DNA of 64,000 nt from assembly GCF_013019105.1 (NCBI RefSeq), contig NZ_BLTE01000005.1, positions 145,318 through 209,317 of the forward strand. The letters run 5' to 3'. Under the pieces are notes generated by a model, which searched no databases, was not told the DNA's origin, and was given only the letters and a program-made list of their open reading frames with translations. Position numbers and translations under genes: made by a program. Below, in pieces: positions 56,466-64,000 of this stretch (within the stretch, counting starts at the first letter, position 1; every line of letters begins with the position of its first letter). The DNA comes from Fundidesulfovibrio magnetotacticus. GTDB lineage: Bacteria; Desulfobacterota; Desulfovibrionia; Desulfovibrionales; Desulfovibrionaceae.

Positions 56466-57836
56466 TCACATCTCCAGGAGCACCCGGGGCGCGAAGAGGT
56501 TGCCGGGCAGGTTGATGCCCTTGGCGGACAGACGCTCGGAGAACTTGGGGCGGATGCCGCGCGAGAGGAACTGGCCGCGCACCTTGCCCTCAGCGTTCAG
56601 GCCCTTCTGCTCGAAGGCGAAGATCTCCTGCATGGTGATGATTTCGCCTTCCATGCCGGTGAGCTCCTGGAAGGAGATCATCTTGCGGCTGCCGTCGGAG
56701 AGCCGGGCGATCTGGATGATCACGTCGATGGCGGAGCTGACGTAACGCTTGAGCGAGAGGCTCGAAATGTTCAGCCCGGCCATGGCCACCATGGTCTCCA
56801 GGCGCATCAGGGCGTCGCGGGGGGTGTTGGCGTGGATGGTGGCCAGGGAGCCGTCGTGGCCGGTGTTCATGGCCTGGAGCATGTCCAGGGCCTCGCCGCC
56901 GCGCACCTCGCCGATGATGATGCGGTCGGGGCGCATGCGCAGGCAGTTCTTCACGAGGTCGCGCTGGGTGATCTCGCCGCGCCCCTCGATGTTGGCGGGG
57001 CGTGTTTCCAGGCGCACCACGTGCTCCTGCTTGAGCTGCAGCTCGGCGGCGTCCTCCACGGTGACGATGCGCTCGTGCTCGGGGATGAAGCGCGAGAGGC
57101 AGTTGAGCATGGTGGTCTTGCCCGACCCGGTGCCGCCGGAGATGAGAATGTTCAGCCTGGCCATGACGATGCCCTTGAGCAGCTCGCCCAGCTCCGGGGT
57201 GAGGGCCTTGAAGGCGATGAGGTCGTCGAGTTCCAGGGGGTCCTTGGAGAATTTGCGGATGGAGAGAGCCGGGCCGTCGATGGCCAGGGGCGGGATGATG
57301 GCGTTGACGCGCGAGCCGTCGGGGAGGCGCGCGTCCACCATGGGCGAGGACTCGTCCACCCGGCGACCCACGCGGTTGACGATGCGGTCGATGATCTTCT
57401 TGAGGTGGTCGTTGTCCTTGAAGCGCGCCCCGGTCAGCTCCAGGCGGCCCCGGCGCTCCACGTAGATGTGGCTGTAGGCGTTCACCAGGATGTCGTTGAC
57501 GGTGGAGTCCTTCAGGAAGGGCTCCAGGGGGCCAAGGCCCATGATCTCGTCGTGCACCTCGTCCACGAGGCGCTCGCGCTCGGCCCGGTTGAGGGGCGCG
57601 TGGGCGAACTCGTCGCCCAGGAGTCCGTTGACCAGCCTGTTGATCTCGGACTTGAGGGCCGCCGGGTCCAGGGATTCCAGGAGGCTCAGGTCGATGACCT
57701 CGATGAGCCGTTCGTGCAGGAGCGTCTTGAGCTCGTAGTACTGGTCGCCCTGGGCGGCGGAGCGCTGAGGGTCGAGTTCGGGCGCGGCCGGGGCCTGGGC
57801 CTGGGCCGTGGGCCGGATGAGCTGGCGTCCCCGCAT
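56466..57836 (-). CDS. cpaF: Tad pilus assembly ATPase CpaF/TadA
   Basis: A 456-residue cytoplasmic secretion ATPase (VirB11/GspE family) that powers Flp pilus extension, and in some species retraction. Residues about 85-200 form the N-terminal domain ([40 protein letters not shown]). The RecA-like domain has Walker [10 protein letters not shown] at 234-242, the Asp box [12 protein letters not shown], the Walker B region [20 protein letters not shown], and the His box [15 protein letters not shown]. It is full length, with ATG start. It lies six bases after the second cpaE-like gene. Confidence 0.96.
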   Translation of the reverse strand: MRGRQLIRPTAQAQAPAAPELDPQRSAAQGDQYYELKTLLHERLIEVIDLSLLESLDPAALKSEINRLVNGLLGDEFAHAPLNRAERERLVDEVHDEIMGLGPLEPFLKDSTVNDILVNAYSHIYVERRGRLELTGARFKDNDHLKKIIDRIVNRVGRRVDESSPMVDARLPDGSRVNAIIPPLAIDGPALSIRKFSKDPLELDDLIAFKALTPELGELLKGIVMARLNILISGGTGSGKTTMLNCLSRFIPEHERIVTVEDAAELQLKQEHVVRLETRPANIEGRGEITQRDLVKNCLRMRPDRIIIGEVRGGEALDMLQAMNTGHDGSLATIHANTPRDALMRLETMVAMAGLNISSLSLKRYVSSAIDVIIQIARLSDGSRKMISFQELTGMEGEIITMQEIFAFEQKGLNAEGKVRGQFLSRGIRPKFSERLSAKGINLPGNLFAPRVLLEM

Positions 57837-57842
57837 GGCGTC

Positions 57843-59003
57843 TTACCTCCCGCCGGGCGCGCGGCCGAAGAGCCTGCGGGCCAGTCCCGCCAGGCCGCTC
57901 TCGGCGCGCTCGCCGGACATGCCCGAGGCCAGGGCGGCCAGGGCGCGGCTCACTGCCGAGCGCGGGGCCAGGTCGGCCACGGGCCTGCCCAGGTTGATGG
58001 CTTCCAGGGTCAGTGCGTAGTCGTTTGGTATCACCTGGAAGCATTTGAGGCCAAGGGCCTTTTCCATGTCCTCCACGGAGAGCTCGCAGTCGGAGAGGTG
58101 GCGGTTCACCACCAGGCGCACCTCGCCCTGGGGGCGCACGTAGTCCAGGAAACGGCGGATGTTGCGCACGCAGGCCATGCTCTGCACGCCCACGAGGTAG
58201 ACGCCGTCGGCCTGGCCCATGACGCGCAGGGTGAGATCGTCGATGTAGATGCCCAGGTCCACGCTGACGTGGTCGTGCCGGGAGCGCAGCTCCGCGAGGA
58301 TTTCGCAGAGCAGCTCCGGCGAGAGCCCCGCCGGGGCGTCGGCCAGCTGGGCGGGCAGGGCCAGGAGCGAAAGCCCCGAGACGTGGCGCTCGGCGCATTC
58401 GGCGGCGGCGCGCGCCTGGAGCGCGCCCTCCCGCGCCAGGATCTCCGCCAGGGACGTGCCCGGGGTGATCCCCAGAAAGAGCGGGCTTTCGCCGTAAGGA
58501 AGGTTCATGTCGACCAGCACGGACTCGCGGGGCGCTCCGCCGGGACCAGGACGGGCCAGCTCGCGTGCCGCGCCCACGGCCAGGGTTGTAACGCCCACGC
58601 CGCCCTTGGCGCCGATGAAGGCGTGCAGCGCGCCGGAGCGCCCCGAGGACGCGGGCGCGGAGCGCCGGACGCGCCCGGCCATGCGCTCCAGCGCGCCGGG
58701 GAGCTTGCGTTCCAGGTCCGCTGCGGGCAGGGCCTCGCGCACGCCCAGGCGCAGGGCGGCCAGGAAGAGTTCCGGGGCGGCCGGGTGGGCGGCCAGGGCC
58801 AGCTGCGCGCCGGGGTGCTCCCGGGCGGCCTGCGCCAGCTGGTCCAGGGCTGCCTGGATGTTCTGCCCGGCGGCCACGAACACCACGTCGGGCCGGGCCT
58901 CGGCCGGGCGGGCCAGGGGCTGGCCCTCCAGCGCGGCGCGCAACACGGGCAGCACGGCGGGGTCTCCCGCGAGGAGGACGCCGAGGGGGCGCTCCGCGGC
59001 CAT
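57843..59003 (-). CDS. cpaE: CpaE-like ATPase, second paralogue
   Basis: A 386-residue ParA/MinD-superfamily protein that localises Tad pili. The N-terminal 130 residues are receiver-like but lack the phospho-acceptor motif. The ATPase domain begins near residue 150 with the deviant Walker A IGAKGGVGVTTLAVG, in which the usual second Lys is Val, as in most CpaE proteins. It continues with VLVDMNLPYGESPLFLG and, at the other end, LVVNRHLSDCELSVEDMEKA and VIPNDYALTLEAINLGRPV. It is related to the gene just upstream over the whole ATPase half, so the two arose by tandem duplication. The gap between them is three bases. Confidence 0.88.
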   Translation of the reverse strand: MAAERPLGVLLAGDPAVLPVLRAALEGQPLARPAEARPDVVFVAAGQNIQAALDQLAQAAREHPGAQLALAAHPAAPELFLAALRLGVREALPAADLERKLPGALERMAGRVRRSAPASSGRSGALHAFIGAKGGVGVTTLAVGAARELARPGPGGAPRESVLVDMNLPYGESPLFLGITPGTSLAEILAREGALQARAAAECAERHVSGLSLLALPAQLADAPAGLSPELLCEILAELRSRHDHVSVDLGIYIDDLTLRVMGQADGVYLVGVQSMACVRNIRRFLDYVRPQGEVRLVVNRHLSDCELSVEDMEKALGLKCFQVIPNDYALTLEAINLGRPVADLAPRSAVSRALAALASGMSGERAESGLAGLARRLFGRAPGGR

Positions 59004-59006
59004 GCC

Positions 59007-60167
59007 CTACCCCTTCCCCAGTGCGAAGAGCCCGAAGCGCGCCTTGCGCTCGGGGCGTTGCGGCCCCCCGTCCAGGGAGAGGGCCAGGGCGCGCACGGCC
59101 TCCGTGACCGGGGCCTTGGGCGCGGCCTCGGCCAGGGGCAGGCCCTGGTTGATGGCCCCCAGGGTGGCGGGATAGTCGTTGGGCACGAGCCAGGCCCCGG
59201 CGATTCCGGCGGCCTCCTCCAGCTGAGCGGGGGTGATCTGGGCCTTCTCCAGGTGGCGGTTCACCACCAGCCGGAAGGCGCGTCCGCGCCGGGAGCGGGC
59301 CACGGGGTACTGGGCGGCGAAACGCGCCAGGTTGCGCAGGCAGGCGGTGCTCTGCACGCACACCAGGAGCACGTCGTCGGAGATGTCCATGATGCGCTGG
59401 GACACCTCGTCCAGGTAGGCCCCCAGGTCCACCACCACGGTGTCGAAGAGCCTGCGGGCCTGTTCGGCCAGGAAGCCCATCACCTCGGCCCCGGCCAGTT
59501 GGATCTCGTCGGGCTGGGCGGGCGGGGGCAGCAGGCGCAGACCCGAGGCGTGCTGGGTCATGAGGCTCAGGAGATAGGTGCCGTCCAGGCGGCCCACGTT
59601 CTTCACGGCCTCGCCCCAGTGGTAGCGGCAGTTGAGGTCGAGAAACATCTGGGCCTCGCCGTAGGGCAGGCCCAGGTCCAGGAGGGCGGCGGCGCGCTCC
59701 CGGCCCTGGGCGGCGCGCTGGCGCTCCAGGGCCACGTTGACGGCCAGGGTGGTGCCGCCCACGCCGCCTTTGAGGCAGAACACGCTGACGAGCCTGCCGG
59801 GCGCGGGACCGCCCGCGCTCGCCAGCCGCTCCTGGGCGAACTGCTCGAACCGGGGGAGCAGGTCGTCCTCGCCCAGGCTCTCGGAGAGGAATTCGAGCAC
59901 CCCGGCGTGCATGGCCGCCACGATGAGCGCCGCGTCGGAGGTGTCGCCCAGGAGCAGGAGGCCCGTGTCGGGGTTCTCCTGCCGGAAGGCCTCCAGGGCG
60001 CGCTCCTCGGCCTCGGGGTCCGGCCCGGCCTGACGCACGCAGAGGTCCGGGGCCTGGGCGTCTTCCGAGGCCAGCACGCGAAGGCCCGCCTGGGCGGCGC
60101 ACTTTTCGGCCAGGACGCGGGTGACCAGGTTGCGGATGTCCAGAAGGACGGTGGGGGTGGTGTTCAT
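59007..60167 (-). CDS. cpaE: CpaE-like ATPase, first paralogue
   Basis: A 386-residue ParA/MinD-like pilus protein. The N-terminal 120 residues form a pseudo-receiver (VLLDIRNLVTRVLAEKCAAQ; NPDTGLLLLGDTSDAALIVA). The ATPase domain opens with VFCLKGGVGGTTLAVNVALE, the CpaE variant Walker A without the second Lys. It then shows ALLDLGLPYGEAQMFLDLN, VVVDLGAYLDEVSQRIMDIS and LVVNRHLEKAQITPAQLEEA. It has the same length as the next gene and parallel motifs throughout. The ATG used has a poor ribosome site; a TTG two codons earlier is possible. It lies about 35 bases after the small lipoprotein gene. Confidence 0.88.
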   Translation of the reverse strand: MNTTPTVLLDIRNLVTRVLAEKCAAQAGLRVLASEDAQAPDLCVRQAGPDPEAEERALEAFRQENPDTGLLLLGDTSDAALIVAAMHAGVLEFLSESLGEDDLLPRFEQFAQERLASAGGPAPGRLVSVFCLKGGVGGTTLAVNVALERQRAAQGRERAAALLDLGLPYGEAQMFLDLNCRYHWGEAVKNVGRLDGTYLLSLMTQHASGLRLLPPPAQPDEIQLAGAEVMGFLAEQARRLFDTVVVDLGAYLDEVSQRIMDISDDVLLVCVQSTACLRNLARFAAQYPVARSRRGRAFRLVVNRHLEKAQITPAQLEEAAGIAGAWLVPNDYPATLGAINQGLPLAEAAPKAPVTEAVRALALSLDGGPQRPERKARFGLFALGKG

Positions 60168-60201
60168 GCCCAAAATGCAGCCCGGCCTCGCCCGGGAGCG
60201 C

Positions 60202-60507
60202 CTACTTGGAGCCGGACTGCCCCTGCCCCGGCGCGATGTTCTTGAGGATTTTCTCGAAGACGCCCTCCCCCTGCTTTTCCTCACCCATCTTTTCGTGGCG
60301 GTTGGCGGCCATGGCGGCGGCCTGTCCGTCCATGCCGGTGACGGGTTTGTCGCCTCCGGCCCCGGGGTTGGCGACCTGGCTTTGCATGGTGGACTGCACC
60401 GACTCGCCGAACTTCCACTCGGTCTTGGGTTCTTGGTCCGCGCAGGCCGCGAGGGCCAGGAGGGCTGCGGCAAGAAGGGCGGCGCGCAGGGCGGTGTCGG
60501 GGCGCAT
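60202..60507 (-). CDS. Small Tad-locus lipoprotein
   Basis: A 101-residue lipoprotein. The signal peptide (LRAALLAAALLALAAC) gives a lipidated C22. The mature part is short and largely unstructured, except for a helical segment GMDGQAAAMAANRHEKM. This is similar to a conserved motif (a DGxAAxxxxxRYx-like pattern) in small proteins encoded in many tad loci, so it is likely a Tad accessory factor in the outer membrane, a position often held by CpaD. The rest ends in GQGQSGSK. Located between the secretin and cpaE genes, 22 bases after cpaC. The function is inferred from place only. Confidence 0.7.
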   Translation of the reverse strand: MRPDTALRAALLAAALLALAACADQEPKTEWKFGESVQSTMQSQVANPGAGGDKPVTGMDGQAAAMAANRHEKMGEEKQGEGVFEKILKNIAPGQGQSGSK

Positions 60508-60529
60508 GGGGGCTCCTCGGTTCGGGCGC

Positions 60530-62083
60530 TTACTTGCCCGCGTCGGAGGGTTGGGGGGGCCTCGGAGCGCCCGATGCCGGGGGATTGGGCAGGGCGTGGC
60601 CGAACTCGCCGTCCAGGGTGCGCCCGGCCGGGATGCCCGCCGCGGGGGCGGCCGGTTGAGCGCCCAGGCCCAACTTGGAGCGGTCGATGCCCAGATAGAA
60701 TTCCAGGTCGTCGGGTTCCTTGAGGCCGCCGTCGGTGGGCAACTTGATGGCCTTGGGGTCGGCCGGCTTGGCGAGCCTGGGGGTGATGATGATCAGCAGC
60801 TCCGTCTCGTTCTTCTGGAACTTGCTGCTCTTGAAGAGGCTGCCCAACACGGGCACGTCGCCCACGCCGGGGAACTTGCTGGCCGTGGAGCGGGTGTCCT
60901 GGGAGAGCAGGCCCGCGATGGCGAAGCTCTGGCCGTCGCCCAGCTCGATCACGGTGGCGGCGCTGCGCTTCTTGAGGGCCGGAATGACGAAGCTGCCCAC
61001 CTGCACGGCGTTGGCGGGGTCCAGCTCCGAGACCGAGGGGGCTACCTGGAGGCTGATCTTGTCTCCAGCCAGCACGTGGGGGGTGAAGCGCAATTCCACG
61101 CCGTATTTTTTCCACTCGATGCTGATGGTGCCCAGGGCCTGGGGGATGGGCACGGGGATTTCCCCGCCCGCCAGGAACTCGGCCGTCTGGCCGTTCAGGC
61201 AGACCAGGGTGGGCTCGGCCAGGATGCGCACGAGGCCGTTGTCCTTGAGGATGTTGATGAAGCCCGTGATGGTGGTGGGAACCCCGTTCACCTTGGTGTT
61301 GTAGTTGAACATCCCCTGCACGTTGCTGGTGATGTTCAGGGGGCCTTTCTGCTCGTCGAAGCGCGTGGGGTTGTTCACGCGGTTGTAGGGGTCCGCCACG
61401 GTCTGGTTGTTGGTGTTGGTGGTGGTGTAGGTTTTGACGATGTTGGAGAGCAGGGGCACGCTCGTGAGCCCGCCCAGGAAGGTGTAGAGGAAATCGCCCT
61501 GGGAGATGGCGTTGAGGTTGAAGCCCAGGTCTTTGGCCAGGGCGCGCGACATCTCGGCCACGCGCACCTCCAGCATCACCTGCTGCACCCCGCCCATCTG
61601 GAGCAGGTTGAGCACCTTGCCCGGGGAGTGGGCCTCGGCCAGGGCCAGCAGGCGCTTGAGGTTGGCCTCGCTGCGCACCGTGCCGGACACGGCGATGGAA
61701 TTGCCCGCCGCGCGCACCACCACGCCGGACTCGTCGGGCATCACGTCGCCCACGAGGCGGCGCAGACGGGCCACGTCGGGGGCCACCTCCACGTCGTAGA
61801 GGCCGCGCACCTGGTCGGCCGCGTCCCAGAGGGTGATGTTGGTCACGCCCGAGGCCTTGCCCGCCACGTAGAGCTGGCGCGGCGTGAGAAGCACGAAGTC
61901 GGCCACGTTGGGGTCGCCCACGGAGACGCGGGCGATGTCCGCCTGGGTCTTGACCACCACGGACTTGCCCACCGTGAGTTCCAGCCGGGGGGCGTTGGCG
62001 GTCTGAGCGGCGTCCAGGTCCGCGGGGGCGGCGCAGGCCAGCAGCGCCAGCGCCAGCGCCAGGAGCAGGGCGGCGCGGTTCAC
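60530..62083 (-). CDS. cpaC: Tad pilus secretin CpaC/RcpA
   Basis: A 517-residue outer-membrane secretin that forms the pilus exit pore. The signal peptide is at about 1-25. The N-terminal pilus/secretin domain (about 35-110) has LELTVGKSVVVKTQADIARV, VSVGDPNVADFVLLTPRQLY and GVTNITLWDAADQV, and a BON-like part follows (VAGNSIAVSGTVRSEANLKR-like). The secretin core, about 225-420, shows VMLEVRVAEMSRALAKDLGF, LVCLNGQTAEFLAGGEIPVP and GVELRFTPHVLAGDKISLQV, then GLLSQDTRSTASKFPGVGDV and LGSLFKSSKFQKNETELLII. The GTG start overlaps the cpaB stop by four bases (GTGA), with GGGAGG upstream. The C-terminal tail is Pro-rich. Confidence 0.94.
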   Translation of the reverse strand: MNRAALLLALALALLACAAPADLDAAQTANAPRLELTVGKSVVVKTQADIARVSVGDPNVADFVLLTPRQLYVAGKASGVTNITLWDAADQVRGLYDVEVAPDVARLRRLVGDVMPDESGVVVRAAGNSIAVSGTVRSEANLKRLLALAEAHSPGKVLNLLQMGGVQQVMLEVRVAEMSRALAKDLGFNLNAISQGDFLYTFLGGLTSVPLLSNIVKTYTTTNTNNQTVADPYNRVNNPTRFDEQKGPLNITSNVQGMFNYNTKVNGVPTTITGFINILKDNGLVRILAEPTLVCLNGQTAEFLAGGEIPVPIPQALGTISIEWKKYGVELRFTPHVLAGDKISLQVAPSVSELDPANAVQVGSFVIPALKKRSAATVIELGDGQSFAIAGLLSQDTRSTASKFPGVGDVPVLGSLFKSSKFQKNETELLIIITPRLAKPADPKAIKLPTDGGLKEPDDLEFYLGIDRSKLGLGAQPAAPAAGIPAGRTLDGEFGHALPNPPASGAPRPPQPSDAGK

Positions 62084-62952
62084 GGCTTGCCTCCCGTCTT
62101 GCGGGCGTCCTTGGAGCCCAGGGGGGCCACTTCGCGCTTGGCGCCCCGGATCTCCTCCACCATGGGCTGGGCCTTGGTCTGGTCGGGAGGGGCGTCCTTG
62201 GGGGGGTCGGTCTCGCGCAGGCTGGCCAGGTTGCCGCGCAGGCTGGCCCCGGAGGTGAGCACGGTCTCCCGGTCCAGGGGGCCGCGCAGGGCCAGGTGCA
62301 GTTCTCCTTGCACGCCGGCCAGGGCCAGTTTCTCGGCCTCGGCCGGGGTGGCCTCCAGCGTGTAGGTTTCGCCCAGCATTTCTTCCTTGCCGCCCTGGGG
62401 CCTGTCGGCCTGCGCGCCAACGGCCAGCACGAGCATGTTTTCCAGGATCACTTTGGCGAGCTTCTGTCCCTGCTTGTCGGGGTCGTCCACGGTCATGAGC
62501 ACGTCCACGCGCGCCCCGGGCAGGATGAGGCCGCCCAGGCCCATGACGCGGTTGCCGCGCACGGCCAGGGCGCGGCGTCCCTCGCCCAGGCGGGTTTCCA
62601 GGCCCGAGCCGCTCGACCCGGCGGGGAAGAGCTTGTCCTGGGTGACGGGCTCGTTGACCCCCAGGGGGACCATGACCACGCGGCCCTCCAGGGCGTCCAG
62701 GGCGGTGAAGCTGCCGGGGGGGACGCTCTTTTCGAAATAGGGGGCCATGGAGAGGTTGCCCGGGCCGAGGCGCTCGCCACGGGCCAGGGGCTTGGCGGCC
62801 ACGGCCAGTTGCACCTGGGCGGGAGCGGCCTGTTCCACGGGGGCCTGACGCTTCTTGCCCTGCCCCTGGAGCCAGCTGAACACCAGAAAGCCCGCCGTTA
62901 GGGAGAGCACGAGCGCAATGGCTCCGTGCAGAAGAATCCGCGATCTGTTCAT
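62080..62952 (-). CDS. cpaB: Tad pilus assembly protein CpaB/RcpC
   Basis: A 290-residue protein with one N-terminal membrane helix at about 9-28 and a periplasmic part. An SAF domain (about 47-110) has VAAKPLARGERLGPGNLSMA, PPGSFTALDALEGRVVMVPL and NEPVTQDKLF, the usual CpaB pattern. The RcpC-type region follows (RALAVRGNRVMGLGGLILPG, ARVDVLMTVDD, KVILENMLVLAVGAQ). The C-terminal 50 residues are charged and low in structure. CpaB helps the secretin and the pilus machinery work across the periplasm. It is the first gene of the tightly packed part of the tad operon; the preceding peptidase gene is 280 bases away. Confidence 0.92.
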   Translation of the reverse strand: MNRSRILLHGAIALVLSLTAGFLVFSWLQGQGKKRQAPVEQAAPAQVQLAVAAKPLARGERLGPGNLSMAPYFEKSVPPGSFTALDALEGRVVMVPLGVNEPVTQDKLFPAGSSGSGLETRLGEGRRALAVRGNRVMGLGGLILPGARVDVLMTVDDPDKQGQKLAKVILENMLVLAVGAQADRPQGGKEEMLGETYTLEATPAEAEKLALAGVQGELHLALRGPLDRETVLTSGASLRGNLASLRETDPPKDAPPDQTKAQPMVEEIRGAKREVAPLGSKDARKTGGKP

Positions 62953-63114
62953 CCGGCCCTGTCCATGGAGCGCTTCGCATCAGGACCGATGCGCCCGCTC
63001 CGTTGCGGATTTGCCGTCCGCCGTTTCAGGATCATTCCCCGGCACGCGCGATGCTTTCGGAGACCCCTGTTGCGTTTGGGAAGAAACGTTGCACATTCGC
63101 AGCAGCTTGGCAAG

Positions 63115-63143
63115 TGCATACTCCGCCAGAACAGGCCATGCAA
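63115..63143 (-). promoter_or_regulatory. Candidate promoter upstream of cpaB
   Basis: On the minus strand TTGCAT and TATGCA are 17 bases apart, 163 bases upstream of the cpaB start, in the 280-base gap that separates it from the prepilin peptidase gene. The fit is moderate. The gap has no gene. Confidence 0.3.
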
Positions 63144-63231
63144 CGGCATTTCGCGTCGCTTTTCGGGCAATACGGGGGATGCGCTTTCGGGTTCGCGTGG
63201 CTCATGAAGAGGCGCCGCTGAAGAGAGCGCT

Positions 63232-63738
63232 TCAGAACACGGCAATGTATTTGCCGCCGACGGCGCGCCACGCCGCGGCCCCAAGCGTGCCGACGGCAAT
63301 GGCCACTCCGTAGCACACCTTGGGCGGGTTCTGCATGGAGCCGGTGCGCAGCATGTGCGCCCCCAGGGTGAGCGCCGCCTGCACGCCGCCCGCGAGGGCG
63401 GTGAACACCAGCACCGTGAGCACCGCGCCCGGCCCCAGAGCCGCGCCGGACACGGCCATGAGTTTCACGTCGCCCGCGCCCATCACGCCCAGCAGGAAGG
63501 GCGGCAGCATGCACCCTCCGGCCAGCAGCAGCCCCGCCCCGCCGACGAACAGCCCTTCCAGCCAGCGCCCCTCCAGGCCCGCCAGGGCCACGTTCAGGGC
63601 CACGAAACAGAGCATGGAGGGATAGGTGATGCGGTTGGGAATGCGATAGCTCCTGTAGTCGATCCAGGCGGCCCAGAGCATGGGCACGCACAAGGCCCCC
63701 AGGACGAGCCAGGACTGCATGGACTGGGAAACGTGCAC
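63232..63738 (-). CDS. cpaA: Tad prepilin peptidase CpaA/TadV (A24 family)
   Basis: A 168-residue inner-membrane aspartic peptidase that cuts the leader of the Flp pilin. It has about six hydrophobic helices, the usual size of TadV-type enzymes, which lack the methylase domain of PilD. Both active-site aspartates are present: D27 in WIDYRSYRIPN and D90 in GVMGAGDVKLM (the GxGD motif). It lies between the Flp pilin gene (stop 163 bases upstream on this strand) and cpaB. Confidence 0.94.
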   Translation of the reverse strand: MHVSQSMQSWLVLGALCVPMLWAAWIDYRSYRIPNRITYPSMLCFVALNVALAGLEGRWLEGLFVGGAGLLLAGGCMLPPFLLGVMGAGDVKLMAVSGAALGPGAVLTVLVFTALAGGVQAALTLGAHMLRTGSMQNPPKVCYGVAIAVGTLGAAAWRAVGGKYIAVF

Positions 63739-63828
63739 GCTTCACCCCCGGTTCGCGCGGGCCGCCGCGCGGTTTGCTCGCGCAGACTACCACCGCGCGG
63801 CCCCGGACGCCAGACGCCGCGAAAGCGT

Positions 63829-63861
63829 ATGCCGGGGGAAGCGCGCGGCTCCCCCCGGCAT
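63829..63861 (-). terminator. Hairpin downstream of the Flp pilin gene
   Basis: ATGCCGGGGG and CCCCCGGCAT form a perfect ten-pair stem with a 13-base loop, 40 bases after the pilin stop. No T-run follows, so it is likelier to stabilise or partly terminate the pilin mRNA, keeping pilin in excess over the assembly proteins. Confidence 0.4.
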
Positions 63862-63901
63862 GCGGCATCGCGGCGGCTGAACCGGCCGCCTGCCGGGAAC
63901 G

Positions 63902-64000
63902 CTACTGGATGGACCCGGCGATGCGGTTGAAGAGGTTGGTCATGTTGGTGCCCAGCAGGGTCACGGCGGCGATGATCACACCGGCGATCAGCGAGGCCAT
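63902..64000 (-). CDS. flp: Flp-type pilin, C-terminal part (start lies beyond window)
   Basis: The last 32 residues of a Flp/Fap-family pilin, the structural subunit of the Tad pilus. The visible sequence, MASLIAGVIIAAVTLLGTNM then TNLFNRIAGSIQ, matches the hydrophobic helix and short tail of Flp pilins, which usually total 50-60 residues. The Met at the window edge is probably internal, as the EY motif and the prepilin cleavage site should lie just before it. It heads the tad genes on this strand. Confidence 0.85.
   Translation of the reverse strand: MASLIAGVIIAAVTLLGTNMTNLFNRIAGSIQ

Noticed and set aside
56442..60245. A 1267-codon open frame on the plus strand
   Set aside because: Antisense to the tad genes cpaF and cpaE, with biased His/Gly/Val-rich composition and no domain; a GC-driven shadow.
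62855..63313. Plus-strand frames over the cpaB-cpaA gap
   Set aside because: They overlap coding parts of both tad genes antisense, lack ribosome sites and encode Arg/Ala/Cys-rich unlikely proteins.

Overview
The window is high-GC chromosomal DNA, densely coding on both strands, and most likely from a sulfate-reducing bacterium of the Desulfovibrionaceae (Desulfovibrio/Fundidesulfovibrio type). The reasons are a six-gene Ech-type [NiFe] hydrogenase operon in the echABCDEF order known from Desulfovibrio, an FmdE-type molybdenum-associated protein next to a ModE-like regulator, many chemotaxis receptors and sensor kinases, and a CIRCE-controlled groESL operon. The taxonomic assignment is inference from gene content. 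I see no rRNA, tRNA, CRISPR array, insertion sequence or prophage. Both ends cut genes: a chemoreceptor lacks its C-terminus at base 1, and an Flp pilin lacks its N-terminus at base 64000.

Region 1-27.2 kb: an MCP diverges from a YgjP-like metallopeptidase and the glycogen branching enzyme glgB. A glycine-zipper lipoprotein, a DUF2156 protein and a MATE exporter follow on the minus strand. A long plus-strand run then holds a ModE-like HTH with an FmdE/molybdopterin-domain protein, a SpoIIE-type phosphatase with an in-frame UGA near its start, an acyltransferase, L-serine dehydratase, a DUF429 protein, a periplasmic binding protein overlapping a PAS histidine kinase, a YkgJ Cys-cluster protein, malQ, a membrane-anchored AlbA_2 protein, an EAL-HDOD protein, two small exported proteins, a FemAB-like acyltransferase and a TPR protein.

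Region 27.2-44.5 kb: two MCPs converge on one terminator; the second carries a NIT sensor domain. The ech operon runs on the minus strand and has its own terminator. Its candidate promoter has a perfect palindrome filling the -35/-10 spacer. A PilZ protein converges on motA, and groES-groEL follows with a clear CIRCE operator. Beyond a lower-GC patch with a small membrane protein come DUF3795, OmpA/MotB-like and potassium-channel genes.

Region 44.5-64 kb, all minus strand: a HlyD-like adaptor precedes two large polytopic membrane proteins. To the right is a tad/Flp pilus locus, read from right to left: Flp pilin, prepilin peptidase, cpaB, cpaC secretin, a small lipoprotein, two cpaE paralogues, cpaF, tadB, tadC and a TPR lipoprotein with a C-terminal AMIN-like region. 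Two sensor kinases follow almost without a gap: one has a CHASE4-like sensor and a degenerate ATPase domain, the other is a receiver-PAS-kinase-receiver hybrid. The pilus genes form an almost gapless transcription unit, and the kinases may be read through from it, which would couple pilus assembly to signalling.
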